Assembly (NCBI GenBank): GCA_014773175.1
Contig: VXCM01000425.1
Coordinates: 62,001-126,000, forward strand
DNA: 64,000 nt
Direction: 5' to 3'
Origin: Lucifuga dentata
Taxonomy: Eukaryota > Chordata > Actinopteri > Ophidiiformes > Bythitidae
Positions 23,761 through 34,882 of the stretch are shown piece by piece. The translations under genes were made by a program, and so were the position numbers. Position 1 is the stretch's first letter. Each line of letters begins with the position of its first letter. Below the pieces are notes generated by a model. The model was not told the DNA's origin. It searched no databases and was given only the letters and a program-made list of their open reading frames with translations.

Positions 23761-25499
23761 GAGCCTCAAATACATTCAAACAAACCTCAAATAGCATTGA
23801 AATACATCAGTGTGTCGTACCTGAGAATCACAGCTGGAAAGTTACTCAGCCACTTAATCAGAAATCACCAACCAGCTTTGAAGAGATAAGTTGCCAGTCA
23901 ACCAGAAAAAATTCTACTAGATTTACTGGTAAATTTTCCAAACTGGAACAGATAGTAGCTGAATGCTGATCACTGAGACTTTGGAGAGGAAGTACATCTG
24001 TGCATTCTTTTTCTTTGCTGTCGCACCCAAATGCATCATCATAACTAACAGAGAACAGAGAACACAACTGTTTCCACATCACATGCTCCATCACAGCATT
24101 TGGGATATAAACTTCAAAGTCCATATCAACGTTAGATTTTAGATTTCTTATTCAATTCTTGTCAACATTATCCTTCACGGCTTTAGCATCAAGTGTGTTG
24201 TTCCATACCTTTTAAGCTTGCAGTTTGCATGAACTTCTACAGGTTGGGGAGGTTTGTTACAAACACAAATGTCACCACTCAACCCAACAAATTATGAAAG
24301 CTACTGAATTTTTACTATTTGTTTATCCAACTGCAGCAGCAACTCCATGAAGATTAAAAACCCAAAGAGGAAGACTGAGGGGAAATGAATACAATAGCCA
24401 ACTGTGGGTGTGGGGGATTTATACGCATTGCTGAAGGGACTCACTGTTCTCAAGTGTTAAAGCTCTCATAGCACAACACACATAGGGATTATCTGCATAT
24501 AAACTCGTGTATGCATATGCCTTAAACCGATGATCAATTAATATGAAGAGTCACAGATGATAGAGGTGATTGTGCATTTAAGATAAAAATACACAATCAA
24601 TGCAGATGTGTTGCTGCCAGCATTGGTGACACGTTTGGGAAAAGACAAGATGCAAAAAAGTCAAGATCTGTCAGGAACACTGGACGATAAACCAGCAACC
24701 ATGTTCCTTTTTTTTCTATATGTATATATACAGGATTAGCTATGTGGAACGAAGCAGAAATAAATCAAGTGCCAAGTGAATACTGAGAACATGGAGTGTT
24801 TATGTGCATGTGGCGTATGGATGACCTTTGTCTCAATCTTTTAAGTATGGCCTTAGTTTCATTAGGGGTGGTCAAACAAAGGTCAACACTGATCATCTCT
24901 CACCAACGACTTCTATTTGTTACATAAAGTCAATGTTATTTCAGCAAAAATGAGCAGCGCAAGCTCATTTTTTTTCTCCTGACAGGCATAATCCTTCTTA
25001 GACACTGCCACAGATTAGCTTTCATAAAATGTTTACATCACACGGTTTCCCCTCTCCAGCACTGTATTTGCAAGATAAGCTTCAGTTCATCCCAATGCAA
25101 CAACAAACTGACTTTACAGTGGAGTTGATGAGGAGATAATCAAGAGCACAAACACACATACTAATTTCTTGAGTATTTTAATAACTTGAGGTCATACTGA
25201 GGGCTGATCATCATCAGCAGTGAAATATGGATTCGTGTATGAGGTGTTTTCCCTTGGAGATAATCCAGGTGACTAATGTGAAGCCAAAGATCAGCTGGAT
25301 AAACACATGCTTTTTGCTGCCTCGCTATGTTTGGACCAGTGGGAACTTTCGAGGTGATGATTAAAAGAATATTTCAGAACTGAAATGAAGACCTGGGCTT
25401 GTTTGTCTCATGATGATAATGGATGAGACAAATATAGGCACTGGTAAAAACATTTTCCTTCTGTGATTTCTGCTATTTATACATTTGTACTGTTTGGTT

Positions 25500-25537
25500 T
25501 TTTGGTGCAGCCTTTAGTAACAAAGGCTGCACCAAAA
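25500..25537. repeat. Perfect 16-bp inverted repeat with 6-nt loop
   Basis: The arms TTTTGGTGCAGCCTTT (25500-25515) and AAAGGCTGCACCAAAA (25522-25537) are exact reverse complements around the loop AGTAAC. It is intronic, about 330 bp upstream of the L2-like LINE. No role is evident. Confidence 0.95.
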
Positions 25538-25863
25538 TAGAATGCCTCATAATTCCATTTACTTTACACTTTATGTACTTAATATTTTCACTTAGTTTGG
25601 AGAAGAACAGTACCTGTATGATCGTCATGGTGGTCAATAATGTGTACTCAGCAGCAGTGACAGCTATATTAACTCTCTGCAGGCTAAAGGCTAATGTTCA
25701 CTGGCTGTGGAGCGTGCACATTCCTGTGGTAGCATAACGGTCATGGTAAGTTCAGGTCCTGAAGGTTTTGTCTGCCAACACAGCAGACACAGCCAGACTT
25801 GTATTCTCTTGAGGTAATACTTCTTCAGTAAATTGACCTCTGTCAGTTTTCATCCACATTTGT

Positions 25864-26809
25864 TTGTCTGTTTCTGTTTGTCAGCAGGACCACCTCCAAA
25901 TCAATGCTGGGAAAACCAAAGAACTGGTGGTGGATTTCCGCAGGTGCAAACTCTCTCCCCCTACACTAGTGGATATCCAGGGTATGGGCATTGAAATTGT
26001 AAAATCTTACAAGTACCTGGATGTTCACCTGAACAATAAACTGGACTGGACAACATAAATGCACTTTACAAAAAAGGACAGAGCAGATTCTATCAGCTGA
26101 GGAGACTCAGGTCGTTTGGAGTGCGGGGGACACTCCTGAGGACCTTCTTTAACTCTGTGGTGGCATCAGCCATCTTCTATGGTGTGGTCTACTGGGGTAG
26201 CAGCATCTCCACTGCTGACAGAAAGAGACTTAAACTGGTTAAGAAGGCCAGCTCTGTCCTGGGATGCCCCCTTGATCCAGTGGAGGTGGTGGGAGAAAGG
26301 AGAATGATGGCTAAGCTATCAGCCCTGCTGGACAACACGTCCCACCCCATGCAAGACTTTCTGACAGCAGTGGGCAGCTCCTTCAGTGACAGGATGTTTC
26401 ACCCGCAGTGTGTTAAGGAGAGATACCGCAGGTTCTTCCTCCCTGCAGCTGTCAGACTTTACAATCAGCACTGCTCCCAGTAGTCCGCACATATCAAAAC
26501 TGAAAACTCAACCATGTGCAATATCATGTATGATAATGTTTACTTAACTGTGCAATATCAGTATTTCCTACGTGCAATAATGTGAATTCAACATATTCAG
26601 TTTGTGGACTTATTATAGTTTGTTTACTGCTCACTTATTATTACTTACTTATTGATGCTTGTTGTTGACTTAACTGTTTTTGCCTTTCACTGTCTTTCCT
26701 GTGGTTGTTTTTTATACTTGAACTATCCCTTTGCTGCTGTAACACTGCAATTTCCCTGCTGTGGGACTAATAAAGGATTATCGTATCGTATCGTATCTTG
26801 TCTTATCTG
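25864..26809 (+). mobile_element. 5'-truncated L2/CR1-like LINE, C-terminal reverse transcriptase and 3' end
   Basis: The plus strand encodes the end of a fish LINE ORF2: DHLQINAGKTKELVVDFRR, YKYLDVHLNNKLDW, then after a small deletion LYKKGQSRFYQLRRLRSFGV, RTFFNSVVASAIFYGVVYWG, KKASSVLGCPLDPVEVV and RRFFLPAAVRLYNQHCSQ, followed by a stop at about 26481. A TAA at 26056 after LDWTT, and the frame change beside it, break the ORF; the two parts are separate open segments (25864-26058 and 26121-26483). The 3'UTR ends GGGACTAATAAAGGATTATC with an ATCGT-type pentamer tail (26779-26809), typical of this LINE group. The catalytic YxDD region and everything upstream are missing, so it is a classic 5'-truncated dead copy. 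Confidence 0.88.
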
Positions 26810-26992
26810 ATATCAACAGATTTCAGTGAAAGTTTTCAGATAGGTAGGACTTTGGACAAAGAAGTGTTGATTAGATTTTGAAGCAGATTGAGATTCAGAA
26901 ACATGATTTTTTTTTTTTTTTTTAAATTCATTCATCGCAAATTTGGGCAATTGTCAACATTTTAGCCTATGCCTCAAAATCTAAGACATCAA

Positions 26993-27121
26993 ACATATAT
27001 ACTGTGTGTGTGTGTGTGTGTGTGTGTGCATGTGTATATATATATATATAAATATANACATATATACTGTGTGTGTGTGTGTGTGTGTGTGTGCATGTGT
27101 ATATATATATATATAAATATA
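26993..27121. repeat. (TG)n(TA)n microsatellite duplicated around an N
   Basis: Bases 26993-27056 and 27058-27121 are identical 64-bp copies (ACATATATACTG, a TG run, a TA run, AAATATA) separated by the N at 27057. One copy is probably real; the second is an unmerged contig overlap. Confidence 0.85.
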
Positions 27122-28738
27122 ACTATCATTCACTGATTTTAATGTAAAAATCTGAGATTTAGGTGAGATTTAGGTCAATAACTGCAAGAGATCATGTGAC
27201 ATCGATTTTGGGGGAATTCATATAAAATTACAGTAACTACACAATGTCATGCTGAAATTTGCCACCAGACAAACAGGTTGTGTGATGGTATGTTTTATGA
27301 TTCGCTTCCTTGACATGTAAATAAGAAAATACCATAGTCATGCCTCTAGGGTAAACAATAAAAGATGCCAATTTATGAAGAAAGGAAAATAGTTATGTGA
27401 TGGCATTTGTGCTATTGACATGTTGAGTATGGCGACTGCGTTTTATGAATCCCCCTAACAGAGGAAAAAAAAAAAAAAAAAAAAAAAACTACAGAAAACT
27501 AAGAAAACTGAGCATGAGAAAATTTGTGGGGCTGCTGCTGTGACAGGCAACACAGAGATTTGAGGTCAGAGGAGATAAAGGTCAGCACCCACCGGGCTGC
27601 ACTCCTCCCGCTGCGAGCAATGTTTCTAAGGAGGGATTTATTTGTCTCATGATGATCGTGTCTACACCACAACAAGTATGTTTCATGAAACCAGGACAAT
27701 CTGAAATGGGCTGCAGAAATTTGATTTATGTATTTTTTTTCATAATGGTTAAAATTATTTGAATTAGAATAATACTCAACAACACACTGTCTTTGTATTT
27801 CACATGTATTCCATTTTCTGAAAAGGAAGTTTTTGTATTTCCTCTGAGACCTGAATTGTCTTGTTTGCTGAGTACACAGAATGACTTTAAGAATATTTGG
27901 TCTTCATTAAATGCTTAAATTATTGGAAAAACCTAGGTGAAGGTGGAAGAAGCATTTGTTTCTTTATTGGTAACTTAGTAATATACGATGAATTAATAAG
28001 AGAATTTGCTAAGACTTATGTACAGATCTCTCCCAAGTGCTGGGTAAACAAAATAAATCTGTGCTTATGATTATTTAAAGTCCCCGATTAAAATATAAAT
28101 AAATAAATCTCAACAGTTTCAACATACCTACTGAGGAAAAAGAAATAGAAATATACATTTCTTTCTTGAAGATAAACTCCTGAGCACAATGTATTTTAGG
28201 CCTTAAACTTGAATATTTTTGACCATTTGTAGCTGCTTCATTGTCTTGTTTTATGTATAAATGGAGGACAGAGGCCCACAGAGATGCATTTCTGACTGCT
28301 AAATTTCATAATCTCATAATCTGAATGCCCCTCTAAGTGTAGATAATACAACATAAACCTCTGAGCTCCTTAACAGAGGTTTATTTCACTTTTAGTCCAC
28401 CCAAACATTCGCTCCCAACCTCCCAAACAGACCAAAAATGAAAAAAATATAGTGAAATAAATCAGTGCAAAATACATGCAGTTTGCTTTCTTTGGGATGT
28501 TTGGAATAGACAACTATTAAATAAAAACACAATATTATATAAAACACAACATGTGATCTGCTAGGATACACACATTATAATTTCTGAGTGTTTTCTCTAA
28601 AGGGCAAAGATAAATTGACCAAAATAATACTCAAAAATTTCTCACGTGAAAAGAAACATTAAAAATTGTGGTTTGTTTAACATTGATAGTGATTCTGAGC
28701 TCTGCCAATATTAGTTCAACATCTCGGTCTTTCTTTCT

Positions 28739-28758
28739 CACACACACACACACACACA
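28739..28758. repeat. (CA)n microsatellite
   Basis: About ten uninterrupted CA units lie within an intron. Confidence 0.9.
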
Positions 28759-30040
28759 AGTAAAGACATACACATGGAAACTGCAGCCCTGTGTAGCCAC
28801 TCTAGAAACTCCTATAAATAATGTATTTTCTGCACTCTGTTTTCTTAGTTCCACCCTCGGAATGAACTGAATCCACCACCATTGCTTACTGGAATAAAAT
28901 TTAAATTTTTTACACTCATCGCTCCATTTCCACTGTGGCCATAATTAAAGAATAACCTAGGAAACACACTTGTATGTAAATGATGTGATAATGCATGCAG
29001 ACATATATGATTTATATGATGCAGTACTATGGTGGTGGCTAATTAGGGAGCAGCACAATAGCGCCTGTCAATACAGGCGCTAACTGCTTGATTCAAAACA
29101 CAACAAGAGGGATTTCTCATATAAAGAGGACTGACATCTTGACATACAATTTATGACAGTATATTGTCTAATTATTCCCCTTTGAGCTGCTGTTTACTTC
29201 CATTTTGATCAGTATATAACATGTTCATTGTTTGTGTATGTGTGTAGAGGAAGGCTAGCAGCTGCTAATTGACGAAAAATGTGTGTTTTGTGCCAACTTG
29301 AGTTGTTTTTTTTACACTAGGCAGTATTATGTGTAAATATATTTCTGCTAAAAAAGATGGATAATTGAAAGTTATTTGCAATGCCTTTGCAACAATAGCT
29401 CAATAAGCCATGTTTTATGACCTGTAGCTATGGAAACTGATTGTGTAATCACAACCAATTTCACTCCTACTGCACTCACTGGCACCCACACCATGAAACT
29501 GACCTGTTGACACCGATATTCATTACAAAAGCATAATAGCGTACTTTAATAGATCTCTGCCACTAAAAGCATACAAATGAAAATCAGAATCATGTCTGAA
29601 ACAAGCAGCTTTTAATCTCTGTGTATGTGTACTGTATGTAAATCATATCACCCACAGTGGCTCTCCAGGTGCCTGTAAGAAGAGGGAAAGGACGATTGAA
29701 ATGTGTAATAACTTCACAAATCGATTCGTTTGGTGGATAGGGCTTATGCGCTGGGGCATGCCTGTCCAATGATTTACGATTTCCAGGATGAATTTTTCTA
29801 TTCTTATCCAATAAACGATGCAGCGGCCTATCTTCCTGGTGATGCTTGATTTATCTCCCGGCCGAGGCCTCTGGGACTTTTCAGCCCGTAGGCCCAATTT
29901 CGGCTAAGCCTCATTGCAGGGAGAACCTGTAAAAGTGAGGACTGGGCCATATTTTTTTTATAGTCATATGAATATTAATGTGTCACATTTTGAAGAAAAA
30001 TGATAATTCGACATGCAAAGTGTGATGTTACATTTCTTTT

Positions 30041-30042
<2 letters not shown>

Positions 30043-30081
<39 letters not shown>
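30043..30081. repeat. (GT)n microsatellite
   Basis: About nineteen uninterrupted GT units lie within an intron, downstream of a G-rich start. Confidence 0.95.
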
Positions 30082-30083
<2 letters not shown>

Positions 30084-30242
30084 CATCAATGCCTACGTCT
30101 AAATTGAAAGTATATGTATGAGCTCTGGCATCTCTGCAGGCAGGCTAGCATACATACTGTCAAAACACTCTCTATACCACAAAAGAGTCCATTCTGAAAT
30201 ATTCCATTGAGAGTCCCTGGTGAAGGCTGGTTCCTGCGGAGA

Positions 30243-30274
30243 TGCTAAGCTCACCTCAAGAGATGAGCTTAGCA
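30243..30274. repeat. 11-bp perfect inverted repeat, hairpin-forming
   Basis: The arms TGCTAAGCTCA (30243-30253) and TGAGCTTAGCA (30264-30274) are exact reverse complements. The 10-nt spacer CCTCAAGAGA contains a further CTC/GAG pair, so a nearly continuous stem is possible. Confidence 0.9.
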
Positions 30275-33200
30275 CTCTCAGATTCTTTGGCTAGATACCC
30301 AGTGGTGCCACTGCTGCGATGGCCTTCACAAGATAGATGGGAATAAAAAAAAGAGAGGCAGAAATGCCACTGCTTTGACTTTTCAAGGCATCAAGCCCTA
30401 TTTGTTTCATACAAAGAGTAATGTCTGCTGCTGTTTCGAGTCAAAGGAGTGCTTTGGGAGCTTATGTGGCTTCATGCTCTGCACAGCAACAACAAAAAGA
30501 TTCTAATCCTTCCCTGGGACCAGGACTCAATCTCCACTTTGGAAAAATTGGAGGAAAATCTGAGGTTTCTCTGAACAAAAAAAAGTACAGCAACACTCAA
30601 ACAGCTCTCCATACAGTATAATCTACACACAAATCAATAAGCACACTGAATCATTGTACACTCCACATCTTCCTCACTTTCCCAAGCATACTTGCACATA
30701 CACACACGCACATACACAAGCACACCGAGGCCTGCCTTTAAGCAGAGATTTTTCATTTCCAGTTGCTGTCACCATGGTAACCTCCAGTGTCCAACTTGGG
30801 CTAGTATCTGCTTCCAGCACTTTCCTTCTTCAAAGCCCTTTTTTTCAAAGCACCAAACCACATTGCTTCACTAACGGTCACCCATGGTGCTTAGCTTCTG
30901 GGAGCTGTTTAGTTGCTAATTACCTCATCTGACAAAGGGACGAATGGGTGGCTCTAACAACAAACCGCTCTATCTGTACAAGTCACAAGGCTCAGCAATA
31001 AATAGACTTCTTTATAACTGCCATTTTACAATCTTTAAAGTAAAAGAACATAATGAAAAAGGCTGAACATGATCTTTTTTTCAAACAGAATTCACAAAGC
31101 TGCATGTGCTCATGTCAACCTTTTTGAAGATTCCAATGGCCACCTTTGTCGCCATGAAGAAGACCGCCTTGGCAGAGCTACTGAACGACAATCAAATATT
31201 CCCGTGTTGACCGATCGATGAAAGCCACCTCCTGATCTTACTCCTTCACATCTCAATAATGAAAGATGAGCAGGGGTTACGAGTAACCTTAGCGCTCAAT
31301 ACAGGAGGGGTCAGTCATCAATAGCTCAGCATGGGTCCAGGCCTACATTGGCATGCTGGGAATCACCACAAGTCTTAAGGAATTGTCCTGAAAGATGTAT
31401 GGCTGGGATTAAAAGCTTTGACTGGACTGAACTCTCCAGTCTCCTTGGTGTCAATATAACCAAGGTACTGTCAGTCACAACTTCAGCCTGTGAGGAAAGT
31501 AATTTATGAGCTCACGAACACATTAGGGGTTTAATTCACCTTACAAGATGTACTAATTATGTTGGCGACAGAATGTTCACAATGTCAGCAATGGCAAAAT
31601 TAACTTGATTATATGCCGTTTGTAAGATTTTCAATGGTTTTTCAAAGGCACAAATTAATTCTGTGGAGTAATTTTGTAAATTTGTACTAACCTGCATGAG
31701 CCCAAGATTTAAGCTCTGCCAATATTAGTTCAACATCTTGGTTTAGAGGACATTCAAAACATTACTGTGAATATCATTTTTTTTTTACTTTAAAAACATG
31801 GACTAATTGTTGTCTCTTAGGAAACTTTGTTGAGAGATCAAGTGAGGTGAACAAGTGAAATAACAAGCCAGAATGACAGCAGTATTTGATGAAAGACTAT
31901 CGTTCTAGCTCCTTCCTGAAGTGACAAGGCATTTTCTGTACTTCAACCCCCACAGCGGCACTGTCCCATCGAATTTGTCAAGCAAAGTCAAGACATTTAG
32001 CTGTCTTTTAATGTCTCCTTGTACCAACAGCCCTCTGGAGATCTGGCCTGAGGAGGAGGACAGCTGCATTCTGGTGGAAAACATAGTAAGCGTTTGTCAT
32101 CCTGTCGGTTTGTTTCACTCTGTTTCTTTACTGACTGCTGTTTGTGTTCATGCCTGTTTGTAGTTTAAGATTTACTGCAAAACACTCAACAACAACTTTC
32201 TAATGCTGCTAAATGTAAAGAACCATTCTAAGACTTAGTTTAAGCATCTGCTTTAAGCATCTATGTAACAGTAATACGACACGTCTAAAGGGCACAGTGA
32301 GGGAGTCAAAGGTCAACAATGTCCCAGCTGATACACGAGAAAAGTCATTTGTGTTCAGTGGTTAATTAGGGTGATAATAAGGTCAGTGATTCTTAGAATA
32401 AGTTAAACCGTGAAGGGACATAATAAATTCATCTTTCATCTATTGTCATGAACTCTAAACGCTGAAAATCAGGCACAATTAAAAGCACCAAATCCCTCAA
32501 GATACAAGTCTGCTCTGGATCATTTTCCTATGGATTACTGTGTATATATAGAGTTCAAGTGGTGCAAACTCCATGAATATTCAGCTGCATGTTTGGCATC
32601 GATCAAAGTGAATTATGCAACTGTGCAATGAAACATTTATCATAAGGGAGTGATGCTGCTTTTTCAGCTTAAAGATAGATATGCTGTTGGTTCTATATAA
32701 ACCATGCAGATGGTTTCAATAGCCAAAGCTCAAACTGAAGTCTAATTGGATCCTTGTAATCTATTAGAACTTGAAGGAGGAATTTTAACACAATTCCAAT
32801 GACAGTATATGCTCTTGCCAAAATGGACTAAAGCAGGCAGATGAGAGACATCACAGCGGGTGAATGAGAGAAGGCTAATAAAGCAGGTCTTTGTTGAGGT
32901 GCTCCCTGTGTGCAGCCGTCAGTCACAAAGTAAGCAAGGTGAAATCACTCCTCGTCTTGCTCTCTTAATTCCATCTCATCAAGGTGAAGGGGCATGTGGT
33001 GTGAATGCAGATCCCACTTTTGCTGCCCTCATGAATGTCAAACTCAGAAACTTTGGATTATGGCAGCTCACTCGCACCCATTAGAAGGCAACATCAAGAA
33101 AAAGAGAGACTCAAATTGATATAAATAAAGGGAGCAAAAGAGGAGTGGTAAGGAGGGAGGGTGAAAGGGGTTCCAAGTCAAACTCTAACTGAGAGAAGAG

Positions 33201-34302
33201 AGAACGAGACAGAGTGAGAGACAGCAAGAGAGAGAGAGATAGGAGGATTAAGAGAGGTAGAGAGTGTTTAATAATGCTGAGTTGACCAATGACTGGAGGA
33301 CCAAGCAGTCTGAGCCATCCATCGTTTCAAGGGGAATACAGGACCTCATCGGAGCCCCAACCCTCAAAGATGAGTCAAATTATTCTCAAGGAGCATTCGG
33401 CACCAACCAAGCCAAATAATAAACATCACCCTCACCACTCCACAGACAGAGCAATCACAGATTTTAAAATTCTGTGATAAAATGCAGGAAATCCAAAGCT
33501 GTGCCACAGCAGTGAGAAATAAGAGAACGGTGGCCTGTCATCATCGAACCAAAGGCCCATTTGACTCTCAAAAGCTTACCGCAAAGTTGCACAGAGCTTA
33601 AGAATGCCTCACGATTACAACATCACTTGGAGGAGCAAATGATAAAGAAAAAAAAAAAACTATAAAGTGCTTAAACAAAATGAAATCCTAAACAATGACT
33701 TGCTTGCAAAAAAAGAAAGCCTTGATATAGAATACTAGCATGTGAATGAAGGAGGCTCTACATCACGGCCATCACAGGAAAAGCACAATTCAAGGTCAGG
33801 GAAGTACTAGCCTGGTGCTGCACTCCTCTTTGCTTTGTCACAAAGTCCATTCAAAAATGTACCCAGACACATTTCCTTTTGCGCATGATACTGCAAGGTG
33901 TAAATGTGTGCCGAATACATTGTGATTGGAATGCAATGCAATGCAAGATCGTGTGAAACCACAACTAGCCGGATTTAAATCATCAGCTGGGACACATCTG
34001 TGAGATAAAAATCTGTTGACAAATTGAAAATGTTACCCTTCCTAGTTGTCTTGCTGACTCTCGTAAATAGTTATTTTGAATCGGGAGTTGTGACTTGCTG
34101 TAAATGGGTACCTGCACCTGGAACATGGACAGGAACAGCGCCCACACAAATATATACACAGGCCAGAAGTTTGAGGCCATCCCATATTTAAAAAAAAAAA
34201 AAAAAAAAAAATCATCAATACACAGTTTGTTTTACAATTTATTGCACAGGAATTGTCAATAAATACATAAAATAAACATAATTAGTTTTCAATAAGAATA
34301 TG

Positions 34303-34656
34303 TCAACATAAAAGCTCTTTGGATTCGTCAAAGTACCCCCCTCTGGTGAAGTCAGAATTCTCAAAACCTTTTGCTCCTCTTTTGAAATGGATGTAATATT
34401 GGCATAATTTTGATGAATGTTTTGGATCATTGTCCTGTTGAAGAATGAAATTTTGACCAATAATTTGTAAACCAGATGGAATTGTTTGTCTTTGAAGGAT
34501 GGAATGGTAATTCTCTGTCCTCATAATTCCTTTAACTTGGACCAAGTCTCCAGATGTCTCTCTCTCAAAACACCTCCACACCATCACTGAACTGCTGTGG
34601 GGTACGGTGGCTACAGAGCAATAGCATAAGCAGACTGTGTAGCAAGTTAATCCCAA
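34303..34656 (-). pseudogene. Tc1-like transposase fragment
   Basis: This minus-strand open stretch contains SSVMVWRCFERETSGDLVQV, KGIMRTENYHSILQR, IPSGLQIIGQNFILQQ and DNDPKHSSK, which match the catalytic region of Tc1 transposases around the second Asp of the DD34E triad. The N-terminal DNA-binding domain, the first catalytic Asp region and the SPDLNPIE block with the final Glu are absent. The C-terminal residues of the open frame do not look like transposase. It cannot encode an active enzyme. Confidence 0.85.
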
Positions 34657-34751
34657 AATGATCTAGGAGAAGGCAGACAGCAGGCTACTTAATAGAATGT
34701 TAAAACACATAAGTAAGGGAGTTTGGGCAAGGGAGGTGGAACAAAACTGGA

Positions 34752-34882
34752 GTGCCAGTGCACTAATACAGACTGGGCATGCTTTCATTAAAAATCATTT
34801 CTTAAGCCATAGTGGCNGTGCCAGTGCACTAATACAGACTGGGCATGCTTTCATTAAAAATCATTTCTTAAGCCATAGTGGC
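34752..34882. other. 65-bp exact duplication around a single N, inside the Tc1 remnant
   Basis: Bases 34752-34816 and 34818-34882 are identical (GTGCCAGTGCACTAATAC to GCCATAGTGGC), with an N at 34817. The same unmerged-overlap signature is seen at 7393. Confidence 0.85.

Noticed and set aside
23394..23969. 191-codon plus-strand open frame
   Set aside because: It is largely antisense to the minus-strand LINE and to a retroelement tail; the protein has no family motifs, and the opposite strand carries clear reverse-transcriptase blocks.
25500..25537. Hairpin considered as a microRNA precursor
   Set aside because: The stem is only 16 bp and the flanks do not pair, so it is too short for a typical pre-miRNA; kept only as an inverted repeat.
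25720..25790. Segment GTGGTAGCATAACGGTCATG considered as a tRNA or tRNA-derived SINE head
   Set aside because: I cannot fold a cloverleaf, and there is no matching B-box (GGTTCGANTCC) at the right distance.
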